The notes: generated from the sequence alone by a model not told the origin. A stretch of 58,961 nt of DNA from Geobacillus icigianus (GCF_000750005.1 NZ_JPYA01000125.1:1-58961); one strand, 5' to 3'; counted from the stretch's first letter, positions 1-7,242 are shown. A program made the numbers and translations.

Positions 1-222
1 AAAGGCCGCCTTTCAACCAAAGACCATGCGGTCTTCGGTGTTATCCGGTATTAGCTCCGGTTTCCCGGAGTTATCCCGGTCTTGCGGGCAGGTTGCCCAC
101 GTGTTACTCACCCGTCCGCCGCTGACCCAACCAGAGCAAGCTCCGATTCGGTCCGCTCGACTTGCATGTATTAGGCACGCCGCCAGCGTTCGTCCTGAGC
201 CAGGATCAAACTCTCCAAAAGA
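1..222 (-). rRNA. rrs: 16S rRNA, 5' end (partial)
   Basis: The minus strand reads the conserved start GAGAGTTTGATCCTGGCTCA and the V1-V2 region, then runs off the left edge of the window. The mature 5' end is placed a few bases upstream of the GAGAGTTTGATC block by comparison with Bacillus 16S, so it may be off by a few bases. The V1 loop looks like Geobacillus (recalled, not searched). Confidence 0.97.
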
Positions 223-266
223 AAGTGGATTGGCTTTGTAAGCTTCGGCGCCGACACCAAACGTGT

Positions 267-287
267 CAAGCGACCTCCGCTTTTCGT
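267..287. repeat. 21-bp direct repeat in 16S leader, copy 1
   Basis: The 21 bases at 267-287 recur exactly at 385-405 (core AAAAGCGGAGGTCGCTTG on the minus strand). The second copy is the edge of the larger rRNA-spacer element at 291-404, so this stretch is probably a partial duplication of that edge. Confidence 0.85.
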
Positions 288-290
288 ATT

Positions 291-404
291 GTCTAGCTTC
301 GGCCGCTATCGGCTCGCGACGCTTCGGTCCTGCTGCGGCGGCGATAGCCTCCTCGCAGGCCCTCCAGCGCGTTTCGCCGATAGGCAAGCGACCTCCGCTT
401 TTCG
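291..404 (-). repeat. rRNA-operon spacer element, copy A (16S leader)
   Basis: A GC-rich stretch of about 112 bp that recurs with roughly 85-90% identity by eye at 58729-58840, between 23S and 5S. On the minus strand an 8-bp pairing CTATCGGC / GCCGATAG encloses most of the element. It lies between the rrn promoters and 16S, so it is transcribed as part of the 16S leader. Function is unknown; a processing or folding role is inference. Confidence 0.8.
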
Positions 405-421
405 TTGCGCTTCGTTTCGTT

Positions 422-437
422 CAGTTTTCAAGGAACG
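422..437 (-). promoter_or_regulatory. boxA-like antitermination site in 16S leader
   Basis: The minus strand reads GTTCCTTGAAAACTG, close to the Bacillus rrn boxA (TGTTCTTTGAAAACT), which is bound by NusB/NusE during rRNA transcription. It lies between the tandem promoters and 16S, as expected. Assignment is by motif only. Confidence 0.5.
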
Positions 438-495
438 AGGGAAAATGACTTTTGCTCGTGAGTTTCATCAACATTCTCTCACAAGCAGCTCTTTT

Positions 496-524
496 ATACT
501 AACACAATCTTTCGCTTTCGTCAA
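496..524 (-). promoter_or_regulatory. rrn promoter P2 (sigma-A)
   Basis: On the minus strand -35 TTGACG and -10 TAGTAT are separated by 17 bp, about 270 bp upstream of 16S. It is the proximal member of a tandem pair, the usual layout for Bacillus rRNA operons. Confidence 0.75.
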
Positions 525-569
525 CCCTTATCATCGTTTCAAAGCCTTTCTTTTGAAGCGACGATTTTT

Positions 570-598
570 ATTTTATCATTTACATGTCGAAAATGCAA
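570..598 (-). promoter_or_regulatory. rrn promoter P1 (sigma-A)
   Basis: On the minus strand -35 TTGCAT and -10 TAAAAT are 17 bp apart, 74 bp upstream of P2. The surrounding sequence is AT-rich, as is typical upstream of rRNA promoters. Confidence 0.65.
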
Positions 599-746
599 TA
601 TATTTTTACTGGAATTTTGAGGTGTTGGAGGAGGGGAAAACGATTTGTGTTTTGTTCTGGTTACAAATAGCATTCATATCCCCCCTGTCTGTCCGCATAA
701 GATTTTACTGGGACAGCGATTTTCCGTGCAAAGGGGGACGGATGCC

Positions 747-1502
747 ATGTTTTATGCGTTGAACGGAAGGATGCTGAAAAAGGCGCTCATTATTATATGC
801 TCTGCTTTTTTCACTGCCGTCATTCTATACGCTTATGAAACGAACCGCCCGGTTTTTTCACTTCCATCTGGACCAAAAGCGGTGTATAAAGTGGACAATG
901 CCCGTGGGCAAGTGGCCTTAACGTTTGATATTAGCTGGGGAGACGAAAATGCCGAGCAAATTTTAGATGTCCTAAAACAACACGGCATCAAAAATGCAAC
1001 CTTTTTTTTATCTGCTTCATGGGCCGAACGCCATCCGTCCGTTGTGAAACGGATCAAGGAAGATGGGCATGAAATTGGCAGCATGGGGTATCAATTTGTG
1101 AACTACACTGAACTGGAGAGCTCCAAAATTCGCCAAGATTTAATGATGGCCAAAAAAGTGTTTGACACATTGGGAGTCAAAAACGTTGAGCTGCTGCGCC
1201 CTCCAGGTGGAAATTTTAACAAAACCGTTCTAAAAATTGCTGATTCTCTCGGTTATACGGTTGTACATTGGAGCATTAACTCAAAAGACTGGCTCAATCC
1301 GGGCACGGAGCAGATTGTAGCCAATGTGACAAACGATTTAGAACCAGGTGATATCGTACTTTTGCACGCCTCCGATTCGGCAAAACAAACCGCAAAGGCG
1401 TTGCCCAAAATCATTGCGGTGATGAAAGAAAACGGCTACCAAAACGTCAGCCTCTCGGAACTGTTGGCAAACGGGGAAGCGAAAAGCAAAGGAATCGACT
1501 AA
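747..1502 (+). CDS. pdaB: PdaB family sporulation polysaccharide deacetylase
   Basis: This 251-residue protein matches B. subtilis PdaB (YbaN), required to keep mature spores stable. It has one N-terminal membrane segment (about residues 13-30) and a NodB-type deacetylase domain (about 50-240). The usual TFDDGP motif is TFDISW (59-64) and the HxxxH motif keeps only H108, as in B. subtilis PdaB, so metal-dependent deacetylation is uncertain. The ATG at 747 is chosen because it follows the RBS AAGGGGG and gives the family length; a longer frame upstream lacks support. A sequence resembling a sigma-E promoter (CATATC 675-680, CATAAGAT 696-703) lies upstream but is weak. It converges on kbaA across a repeat-rich spacer. 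Confidence 0.93.
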   Translation: MFYALNGRMLKKALIIICSAFFTAVILYAYETNRPVFSLPSGPKAVYKVDNARGQVALTFDISWGDENAEQILDVLKQHGIKNATFFLSASWAERHPSVVKRIKEDGHEIGSMGYQFVNYTELESSKIRQDLMMAKKVFDTLGVKNVELLRPPGGNFNKTVLKIADSLGYTVVHWSINSKDWLNPGTEQIVANVTNDLEPGDIVLLHASDSAKQTAKALPKIIAVMKENGYQNVSLSELLANGEAKSKGID

Positions 1503-1510
1503 GGAAGTTG

Positions 1511-1645
1511 CCGAGAAAGCCGGTAAAAAACCGCTGATTCCTTTCATCAATGGGAGAATGAGCGAAAAGCAGGACCGATGTAACAATTTTTTTCTAATTG
1601 AGAAATAACATTGTAAAGCCGTATCCACGATTAAATCACCAGCCT
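1511..1645 (+). repeat. Interspersed repeat family 'CGGTGA', copy 1
   Basis: First of three head-to-tail units after pdaB. It starts with GAAAGCCGGTAAAAAACCGC, carries the central block AATTGAGAAAT and ends TAAATCACC. The same three landmarks, in order and with similar spacing, are found in the copies at 1646, 6084 and (inverted) 47592. No coding function is apparent. Confidence 0.75.
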
Positions 1646-1785
1646 CCTAGAAAGCCGGTGAAAAACCGCTGTCACCTCCCGATCGGCGGCGTTTTCATTC
1701 AGAAGAGAAAGCGGATTCTGCAAGGTTTTTCCAATTGAGAAATGAGTGGAATCCATCGTTTTTGTACTAAATCACCCGCCTCTCG
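1646..1785 (+). repeat. Interspersed repeat family 'CGGTGA', copy 2
   Basis: This is the best-preserved unit: GAAAGCCGGTGAAAAACCGC, CATTTTCATTCAGAAG-like block, CCAATTGAGAAATGAG, and terminal TAAATCACC. The period to copy 1 is 135 bp. The ends form a short imperfect inverted repeat (CGGTGA against TCACC). The minus strand has a 41-codon frame that begins MDSTHFSIG. Confidence 0.8.
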
Positions 1786-1895
1786 GAAGGAGGCGAAAAA
1801 CACAGTTTCCCTTTTTGATCGATGAGTCAACAGGGAAAAAGCTGGGCTGAGGGAAAAGCTTTTCCATTCTGGAAACAATGCTGTGAAGCCGCACG
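1786..1895 (+). repeat. Interspersed repeat family 'CGGTGA', copy 3 (degenerate)
   Basis: This follows copy 2 directly and keeps GGAGGCGAAAAACACAG and a diverged AAAGCTTTTCC..GGAAAC block, but has lost the clear end motif. I read it as a decayed third unit. The remainder up to 1972 shows no gene. Confidence 0.45.
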
Positions 1896-1972
1896 CTCCC
1901 TTCCCTTCTATCATCGGCTTCCGGAGCGGCTCGAGCCGACATCAATCAAGCCCTCTCTCCCTCACGAACGTG

Positions 1973-2017
1973 AAAAAAGAAAAGGCGGCGTCTCCTCTTT
2001 ATTGTTTTGCGCCGCCT
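1973..2017 (-). terminator. Intrinsic terminator of kbaA
   Basis: On the minus strand GGCGGCG (2016-2010) pairs with CGCCGCC (1990-1984) and is followed by TTTTCTTTTTT. The kbaA stop codon lies inside the loop. Confidence 0.8.
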
Positions 2018-2598
2018 GTCAACTTATGCAGAATAAGAAGCTGGTATGCATTGCATAGTAATAATGGGATGAGCATCAAATACAGCCAATCGCGGTCATT
2101 GATGCGCAGCACAGGAAACCATTCGATCACCGTCACAACAACCATAAAAAACAGGGCGGGAACGAACGCACCTTTATTGGTTTGTACACTCTTAACATAG
2201 GCAACGGCGAGGCCGACCGCCAAAATAAACAGGGCCACAAGAAGGTAAGGGATGATCGAATCTCCCTTGTCCGCAAACACCATATAGCGAAAATAGACGA
2301 GGTCAAACAGGACAAACACGATGAGAACGAGCTGCACCGAATTCCAGAGTGAACGAAAAAAACCGAGGCCGAATCGGTGAATGGTCAAATAGGCAAAAAA
2401 ACCGGCTTGGCTGATGACGCTAAAAATAAAACCGACGCCAATATGCCAAAACAACACCGCGAGCAGCTCTACGATCTCCAAGCGGACAAAGAGATGCGCA
2501 AATTCCTTCCTGTTCAAAATCATGCCAACGGCTGCCGTGGCAATGCCGCCTATCAGCAATGTGGACAAAAACAAACGCACCCATTTGCGGCTGTTCAC
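1999..2598 (-). CDS. kbaA: KbaA, KinB-signalling pathway activation protein
   Basis: A 199-residue membrane protein with about six hydrophobic segments, matching B. subtilis KbaA (198 residues), which is needed for activation of the sporulation kinase KinB. The start chosen is GTG at 2598: TCCTCC at 2606-2611 gives GGAGGA seven bases upstream, and the resulting N-terminus MNSRKWVRLFL resembles that of B. subtilis. A frame opening at 2625 would put the RBS inside the gene. It is divergent from gerD and ends in its own terminator. The biochemical role of KbaA is not known. Confidence 0.9.
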   Translation of the reverse strand: MNSRKWVRLFLSTLLIGGIATAAVGMILNRKEFAHLFVRLEIVELLAVLFWHIGVGFIFSVISQAGFFAYLTIHRFGLGFFRSLWNSVQLVLIVFVLFDLVYFRYMVFADKGDSIIPYLLVALFILAVGLAVAYVKSVQTNKGAFVPALFFMVVVTVIEWFPVLRINDRDWLYLMLIPLLLCNAYQLLILHKLTGGAKQ

Positions 2599-2679
2599 AG
2601 CTTCATCCTCCATCATCAACATCATCCGCTTATCATTTTACCAGCGCCCTTTCGAAAAAGCCAGCTCCATTCCTCTCCA

Positions 2680-2709
2680 TGCATATTTTTTTCACCAACA
2701 TTCATATTA
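2680..2709 (+). promoter_or_regulatory. Sigma-G promoter of gerD
   Basis: TGCATA (2680-2685) and CATATTA (2703-2709) are 17 bp apart, a good match to the forespore sigma-G consensus (TGMATA, CATACTA). gerD is a sigma-G gene in B. subtilis, which supports the call. Confidence 0.75.
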
Positions 2710-2745
2710 AGGGTGAGGGATTTTTGCAGAAAGGAGCTCATTTTC

Positions 2746-3375
2746 ATGAACAAACACCTACCGCTCCTCTTGCTCAGTTTTCTCTTTCTCGGTTCTTGTG
2801 CCCCTCAAGAAATCAGCCCCCCTCCACCGGATTATGATGAAACGAAAAAAATGGTTGTTGACATTTTAAAAACCGACGAGGGGAAAAAGGCGATTCAAGA
2901 TATTATGTCTGACGAGCAGATGAAGCAGCAGCTCATGATGGACCAGACTGCTGTGAAAGAGACGCTGCAGCAGGTGCTGACGTCTGAACAAGGAAAAAAA
3001 TTTTGGGAAAATGCTTTCAAAGACCCGAAATTTGCCGAAAGCTTTGCCAAAGGGTTGCAAAAAGAGCATGAAAAAATGATGAAAGCGCTGATGAAAGACC
3101 CTGAATATCAAGGTATGATAATTGACATTCTAAAAGATCCAGAAGCAGAAAAAGCGATGATGGATGTCTTAAAAAGCAAGGAGTTCCGCCAGCACGTGCA
3201 AAAAGTCGTAACAGAAACGCTGAACAGCCCGCTATATCAGGCCAAAATTCAAGATATGCTGACAAAAGCGGCGGAATCGCTCCAGCAAGGCGGGGGAAAA
3301 CAAGAAGAGGGAGGAGAAGAAGGCGGGGAAGGAGAAGAAGGAGGAGGCGGCAACCAACAAGGTGGGAGCGGATAA
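2746..3375 (+). CDS. gerD: Spore germination lipoprotein GerD
   Basis: GerD is an inner-membrane lipoprotein of the spore needed for rapid response to nutrient germinants and for clustering of germinant receptors. The 209-residue product has a lipoprotein signal ending in LGSC, with C18 as the lipidated residue, a helical region rich in charged residues (about 30-175), and a C-terminal tail made almost only of Gly, Glu and Gln. ATG at 2746 follows the RBS AAAGGAG. The tail makes it longer than my recollection of the B. subtilis protein (about 185). It shares a bidirectional terminator with salA. Confidence 0.95.
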   Translation: MNKHLPLLLLSFLFLGSCAPQEISPPPPDYDETKKMVVDILKTDEGKKAIQDIMSDEQMKQQLMMDQTAVKETLQQVLTSEQGKKFWENAFKDPKFAESFAKGLQKEHEKMMKALMKDPEYQGMIIDILKDPEAEKAMMDVLKSKEFRQHVQKVVTETLNSPLYQAKIQDMLTKAAESLQQGGGKQEEGGEEGGEGEEGGGGNQQGGSG

Positions 3376-3377
3376 TC

Positions 3378-3460
3378 AAAAAGCGTCCGGATGCGAAAGG
3401 GCGCCGTTCGCCGAAGACGAACACGGTCAGCCCTACAGCCATCGGACGCTTTGTTTTTTA
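3378..3460. terminator. Bidirectional terminator between gerD and salA
   Basis: AAAGCGTCCGGATG (about 3380-3393) pairs with CATCGGACGCTTT (3440-3452) and is followed by GTTTTTTA on the plus strand and by TTTTTGATTA on the minus strand, so it can end both converging genes. Confidence 0.85.
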
Positions 3461-4477
3461 CGAGGACTTGGCGACAATTTTACGCGCGATATCCATATAA
3501 ATTTTCCCAATCGGATGATCTTCTGCATAGACCGACGGGGCGAAGTCGTCGTCATTCCAATCCGGCTGCTGAAGCGGCAGCTGTCCTAACAGTTCGGTTT
3601 GCAACTCTTTGGCCAACTTTTCCCCGCCGCCTTTGCCAAAGACGTATTCTCGTTCGCCTGTTTTGCGGCTTTCGTAATAGGACATGTTTTCGATGACCCC
3701 GATAATCTCGTGCTCCGTGCGCAGCGCCATGGCTCCAGCGCGGGCGGCGACAAACGCGGCGGTCGGATGCGGGGTTGTGACGATAATTTCCTTGCACGAT
3801 GGCAGAAGCGTATGGACGTCTAAGGCGACATCACCTGTCCCTGGCGGCAGATCAAGCAATAGATAGTCTAAATCGCCCCACTCGACTTCTTTAAAAAAGT
3901 TGTTGAGCATTTTCCCCAGCATCGGTCCGCGCCAAATCACCGGGGCGTTGTCCTCAACAAAAAAGGCCATCGAAATGACTTTTACCCCAAACCGTTCCAC
4001 GGGGATAATTTTATCGCCCCTTACTGTCGGGCGCTCGGTAATTCCCATCATGTCAGGCACACTAAATCCATAAATATCGGCGTCAATTAGCCCCACTTTT
4101 TTGCCGAGACGAGCGAGGGCAATGGCCAAATTGACAGAGACGGTCGATTTGCCGACTCCTCCCTTGCCGCTGGCAATGGCAATATACGTCGTTTTCGGCT
4201 TGTGCTGACGATATTTTTCAACTGTTTCGCGCGGCAATTCAGCAAACCGCAGCCCAACAGTCGCTGCCCCCGCGTTTTTCAACTGCTGAACGATCTCCAT
4301 CTGCAAGCGGAGCTGCTCAGGCGTTCCCGTTTTGGCGAGGGCAATTTTCACGCTGACATGGTTTTTCTCTTCCTTGATTTTAATTTCTTGAATGGCATTC
4401 GTTTCTTGAAAGGTTTTATTTAAGAACGGATCTTTCATTTTTTCAAGAATGGCTCGCACGTCATTTGCTGTCAGCAT
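3458..4477 (-). CDS. salA: SalA, Mrp/NBP35-family P-loop ATPase
   Basis: This 339-residue protein has an N-terminal MIP18/DUF59-like domain (about 5-85) and a ParA/Mrp ATPase domain with the deviant Walker A SGKGGVGKST at 103-112. The only cysteine is in LLPSCKE, so the CxxC used by Fe-S carrier members of the family is absent, as in B. subtilis SalA, which indirectly raises exoprotease expression. That makes a regulatory role more likely than Fe-S transfer. ATG at 4477 is preferred over the GTG at 4498 because it matches the B. subtilis N-terminus and follows AGGTTGGTG. Confidence 0.92.
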   Translation of the reverse strand: MLTANDVRAILEKMKDPFLNKTFQETNAIQEIKIKEEKNHVSVKIALAKTGTPEQLRLQMEIVQQLKNAGAATVGLRFAELPRETVEKYRQHKPKTTYIAIASGKGGVGKSTVSVNLAIALARLGKKVGLIDADIYGFSVPDMMGITERPTVRGDKIIPVERFGVKVISMAFFVEDNAPVIWRGPMLGKMLNNFFKEVEWGDLDYLLLDLPPGTGDVALDVHTLLPSCKEIIVTTPHPTAAFVAARAGAMALRTEHEIIGVIENMSYYESRKTGEREYVFGKGGGEKLAKELQTELLGQLPLQQPDWNDDDFAPSVYAEDHPIGKIYMDIARKIVAKSS

Positions 4478-4521
4478 CGTCTTCACCAACCTTTTCACAA
4501 TCGATGGTTGCTTCTATACGC

Positions 4522-4532
4522 ATCATACCATA
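4522..4532 (-). promoter_or_regulatory. Extended -10 promoter upstream of salA
   Basis: The minus strand reads TATGGTATGAT, which fits the Bacillus TRTGnTATAAT extended -10 form. No good -35 is seen 17 bp upstream. It lies 45 bp before the salA ATG. Confidence 0.5.
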
Positions 4533-4662
4533 AACGGGCAGGCGGCTGCCATGTTGCCGCTCGATTCCGCGAAAACGTCGCGATCGGCTTCAAACCTTCT
4601 CGCTAGCGGACGACTTATGACCAAATCGGGCTAGGCCATGAGCGTTTTTTTTCGCCAACAGG

Positions 4663-4697
4663 GCAAAAAGCACAACTCCCCGCTATTCACGGGGAGT
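4663..4697 (-). terminator. Weak terminator-like hairpin after cwlD
   Basis: ACTCCCCG pairs with CGGGGAGT (8 bp, loop of about 7) and contains the cwlD stop region, but the T-run (CTTTTTG) starts only several bases beyond the stem. Termination strength is doubtful. Confidence 0.4.
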
Positions 4698-5399
4698 CGG
4701 TTCGTTTGAAAAATAGCGCAGCACTCCTTTGTAAATCGAGGCGGCCAACTTTGTTTGATAATGGTCCGAGGCGAGCAGCTCCCGTTCGTCTGGGTTCGAT
4801 AAAAAACCGACCTCAACAAGCGCCCCTGGAATCTTGGCGTGCTTTAACAAATAAACCGTATCGATCATTTTCGCCGATCGATCGGTATTTTCCAAATTGC
4901 GTCGTAGTTCAGCTTGGATGAACTTGGCCAAGCGTTTATTTTCAATCAATGAACCGTAATAAAACGTCTGCGCTCCTCGCCAGCGGGGGGAGGGAATGGC
5001 ATTGAGATGGATGCTGATGAATAGATCGGCCTCCGCTTGGTTGATCAAAGCGGTGCGCTCACGCAAGTCCTCCGTTTTGCGCCGGCTGTAACCGCGCGTT
5101 GACGGGCTGGCCAAGTCGCGGTCTGTTTCGCGCGTCATGAGAACGAGCGCCCCTTGCTGTTGCAAATAGTCGCGCAGTTTTTTCGCGACGCTCAAGGCAA
5201 TTTCTTTTTCCAGCACTTCGCCGCCAACGGCGCCGCCATCCGGTCCGCCGTGGCCGGGGTCCAATACGATGATTCTCCCGGAGAGCGGGAGATTCCATGG
5301 CTTTGTTGAGGTCAAATCGGAAAATAGAGATAGAAATAGAAAAAGCGCTGTGATCGTGACGACAGCCAAAATGGCTAGCCACTTCCACTTTTTGTTCAT
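4683..5399 (-). CDS. cwlD: N-acetylmuramoyl-L-alanine amidase CwlD
   Basis: CwlD removes peptide side chains from muramic acid so that muramic-delta-lactam can form in spore cortex peptidoglycan. The 238-residue product has an N-terminal membrane anchor/signal (about 6-26) and an Amidase_3 domain with zinc ligands in DPGHGG (H50), E65 and SIHLNA (H131), and the catalytic glutamate in ALVEVGF (E196). ATG at 5399 follows a strong GGGAGGAG. It is flanked by ybaK and salA in the same order as in B. subtilis. Confidence 0.96.
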   Translation of the reverse strand: MNKKWKWLAILAVVTITALFLFLSLFSDLTSTKPWNLPLSGRIIVLDPGHGGPDGGAVGGEVLEKEIALSVAKKLRDYLQQQGALVLMTRETDRDLASPSTRGYSRRKTEDLRERTALINQAEADLFISIHLNAIPSPRWRGAQTFYYGSLIENKRLAKFIQAELRRNLENTDRSAKMIDTVYLLKHAKIPGALVEVGFLSNPDERELLASDHYQTKLAASIYKGVLRYFSNEPTPRE

Positions 5400-5465
5400 T
5401 GTTTCTCCTCCCGCGCGTTTCCCTTCTCTATCTTATATGGGACAAGGCGCGGGAATAGAACTCGT

Positions 5466-5906
5466 TTAGCGAAGTTTTAACCGGCGCCGTTTTTTTCCCC
5501 GTTCAAATCCTTCCATCCACCAACCGCCGATATAGTGTTCACACGCATAGTAGAGCGACTGGCTCACGAGGTCTTCATCGATGCCGCCCCAGAAACAAAG
5601 AAAATCAAACAAAGTGTCGACTAAGTACTTCTCTTCCTGAACACAGCGCCGGCGCACGCTGTCCGCCTCCTCCCCATAATAGCCAAACCGGCTGTAACGG
5701 GCGCCGAGCAAGTAGGCTTCAATGGCCAAGTCGATGCAACCTTCCTCGACAACGGACGGAAACACCCGATAGGTTGTATAGAAGGAAAGAAAGTGCTCAA
5801 GCACTTTCGCCCGCAGCTTCTCCAACGATAATTCGCGCAGCATGTTCCGTTCGTAGCGCAATTGCTTTTCCTGCCTTTTCTCCGCCAATGAAGTGATGAC
5901 GGCCAT
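5466..5906 (-). CDS. ybaK: YbaK-like protein, DUF2521 family
   Basis: This 146-residue soluble protein has the length and position of B. subtilis YbaK, next to cwlD. The N-terminal 40 residues are highly charged and probably helical; the middle is rich in aromatic residues and Cys, with YYACEHYIGGWW near residue 120. I know no function for the family. RBS AAAGGAGCG precedes ATG at 5906. Confidence 0.8.
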   Translation of the reverse strand: MAVITSLAEKRQEKQLRYERNMLRELSLEKLRAKVLEHFLSFYTTYRVFPSVVEEGCIDLAIEAYLLGARYSRFGYYGEEADSVRRRCVQEEKYLVDTLFDFLCFWGGIDEDLVSQSLYYACEHYIGGWWMEGFERGKKRRRLKLR

Positions 5907-5936
5907 CGTCTTTCACGCTCCTTTACGATGTAGTGT

Positions 5937-6047
5937 TTAACGATCAGGCGCATTCATACGTGCGGACGAAAGGCAGAAATCAGCAAAAAAACCAGCCAGA
6001 AACGACAACAAAAACACCCCGACGCCAAGCACAAGGGTGTTGAGCAC
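5937..6047 (-). CDS. Possible 36-aa single-span membrane peptide or gene remnant
   Basis: A frame beginning at GTG 6047 encodes 36 residues whose first 28 or so are strongly hydrophobic (LNTLVLGVGVFLLSFLAGFF), ending just before the ybaK RBS. No convincing RBS precedes it, and a copy of the interspersed repeat starts only about 40 bp upstream. It occupies the place where B. subtilis has ybaJ (a methyltransferase), but it does not look like part of that protein. It could be a real small protein, a truncated gene cut by the repeat, or chance. Confidence 0.22.
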   Translation of the reverse strand: MLNTLVLGVGVFLLSFLAGFFADFCLSSARMNAPDR

Positions 6048-6083
6048 AACCTGTAGATGGCTAGTAAAAAACAGTGGTTTCCT

Positions 6084-6220
6084 TTGAAGGCCGGTGAAAA
6101 GGCGCTGTCACACCAATTGGAGACATTTTCATTCAGAAAAGAAAGCTGATTGTGTGAGGTTTCTCTCATTGAGAAATGGATGGAACTCAGCAGTATTTTT
6201 CCTTAAAGATAAAATCGTGC
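6084..6220 (+). repeat. Interspersed repeat family 'CGGTGA', copy 4
   Basis: GGCCGGTGAAAAGGCGCTGTCAC, read 6089 onward, matches copy 2, as do CATTTTCATTCAGAA and CATTGAGAAATGGA. The 3' end motif is diverged. It sits between the rpsI terminator and ybaK. Confidence 0.75.
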
Positions 6221-6233
6221 CGTGTGGCAACTG

Positions 6234-6267
6234 AAAAAGGCCCCCAATCGATAACGATTGAGAGCCC
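6234..6267 (-). terminator. Intrinsic terminator of rplM-rpsI
   Basis: On the minus strand a 12-bp stem (GGCTCTCAATCG with CGATTGGGGGCC, including two G-T pairs) with a TTAT loop is followed by TTTTT, 18 bp past the rpsI stop. Confidence 0.9.
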
Positions 6268-6284
6268 GAACCGAAAGGCTTGTT

Positions 6285-6677
6285 TTAGCGTTTCGAGAAC
6301 TGCGGAGCGCGGCGGGCGCCTTTGAGCCCGTATTTTTTCCGCTCTTTGACGCGGGCATCGCGCGTCAGCAAGCCAGCGCGCTTCAGCACCGCGCGGAATT
6401 CCGGATCCACTTCAAGCAGGGCGCGAGCGATGCCGTGGCGAATGGCGCCCGCTTGACCAGCAAATCCGCCGCCTTGAACATTGACCAAAACGTCATAGCT
6501 GCCGAGCGTTTCCGTCAATACAAGCGGCTGTTTCACCATTTCGATGAGCGCTTCCGACGGAATATATTCGCGAATATCTCTTTTATTGACGATGATGCGT
6601 CCATCGCCCGGAACAAGGCGGACGCGGGCAACCGAGCTTTTGCGACGACCTGTGCCGTAATATTGTACTTGTGCCAA
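6285..6677 (-). CDS. rpsI: 30S ribosomal protein S9
   Basis: S9 binds the head of the 30S subunit; its basic C-terminal tail, here ending RAPQFSKR, reaches the P-site tRNA. The product is 130 residues and begins [14 protein letters not shown], nearly identical to Bacillus S9. The initiation codon taken is TTG at 6677; two more possible starts (GTG, TTG) lie in frame directly upstream after GGGAGG, so the start could be up to two codons earlier. It follows rplM by 22 bp in a two-gene operon. Confidence 0.96.
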   Translation of the reverse strand: MAQVQYYGTGRRKSSVARVRLVPGDGRIIVNKRDIREYIPSEALIEMVKQPLVLTETLGSYDVLVNVQGGGFAGQAGAIRHGIARALLEVDPEFRAVLKRAGLLTRDARVKERKKYGLKGARRAPQFSKR

Positions 6678-6699
6678 CACCAATACCCTCCCTTATCAA

Positions 6700-7137
6700 T
6701 TATCCGCGAAGTTCGTATACTTCCGGTTTTTGCGCTTGATGCGGATGTTCGCTTCCGCGGTAAACGTGCAGTTTTTTGAACATTTGACGGCCAAGGCTGC
6801 CTTTTGGAAGCATGCCACGCACCGCCCGTTCAATCATTTGTTCCGGGTAATTTGTGCGCATTTCAAGCGCGGTTCTCACTTTCAAACCGCCCGGATACAA
6901 GCTGTGGCGATAATACAGCTTTTTCGTTAGTTTTTTCCCTGTCAGCTCGACTTTGTCCGCATTGATCACGATGACGTGATCGCCGCAATCGACATGCGGA
7001 GTGAAGATCGGTTTATGCTTGCCGCGCAACAGCGCCGCTACTTCGCTGGCCAAACGACCTAACGTCTTGCCAGCTGCGTCGACAACGTACCATTTACGCT
7101 CTACTTCATTCGGTTTTGCCATGTAAGTCGTACGCAA
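6700..7137 (-). CDS. rplM: 50S ribosomal protein L13
   Basis: L13 is an early-assembly protein of the large subunit. The 145-residue sequence is full length and carries the family core GRLAS and GMLPKG. Translation appears to start at TTG 7137, seven bases after AGGAGGG, since the N-terminus [16 protein letters not shown] is conserved in Bacillus. A sigma-A promoter and a structured leader precede it, and rpsI follows. Confidence 0.97.
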   Translation of the reverse strand: MRTTYMAKPNEVERKWYVVDAAGKTLGRLASEVAALLRGKHKPIFTPHVDCGDHVIVINADKVELTGKKLTKKLYYRHSLYPGGLKVRTALEMRTNYPEQMIERAVRGMLPKGSLGRQMFKKLHVYRGSEHPHQAQKPEVYELRG

Positions 7138-7236
7138 TGCCTTTCCCTCCTAAATCATAAAAAATGAACGAATAAAGTTAGCTCTTTATTTCAACACGAT
7201 TTGCTGTCCGGGGCTAATCGTGGAAAATACATGCCA
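7138..7236 (-). promoter_or_regulatory. rplM leader, likely L13 autoregulatory RNA
   Basis: About 99 nt of untranslated leader separate the predicted start of transcription from rplM. It holds a stem CACGATT / AATCGTG around the conserved-looking loop AGCCCCGGACAGC. The Rfam L13 leader occurs at this place in Bacillus; I assign it by position and hairpin, not by a covariance search. Confidence 0.6.
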
Positions 7237-7242
7237 TATGAT

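Noticed and set aside
1822..2200. Small plus-strand frames between pdaB and kbaA
   Set aside because: They run through decayed repeat sequence and antisense to kbaA without an RBS.
3458..4498. SalA as an Fe-S cluster carrier (ApbC/Mrp)
   Set aside because: The C-terminal CxxC of Fe-S carriers is absent; the sequence follows B. subtilis SalA throughout.
5954..6169. 71-codon minus-strand frame before ybaK
   Set aside because: Half of it lies in repeat copy 4. The alternative frame giving the 36-residue membrane peptide has a more coherent composition.
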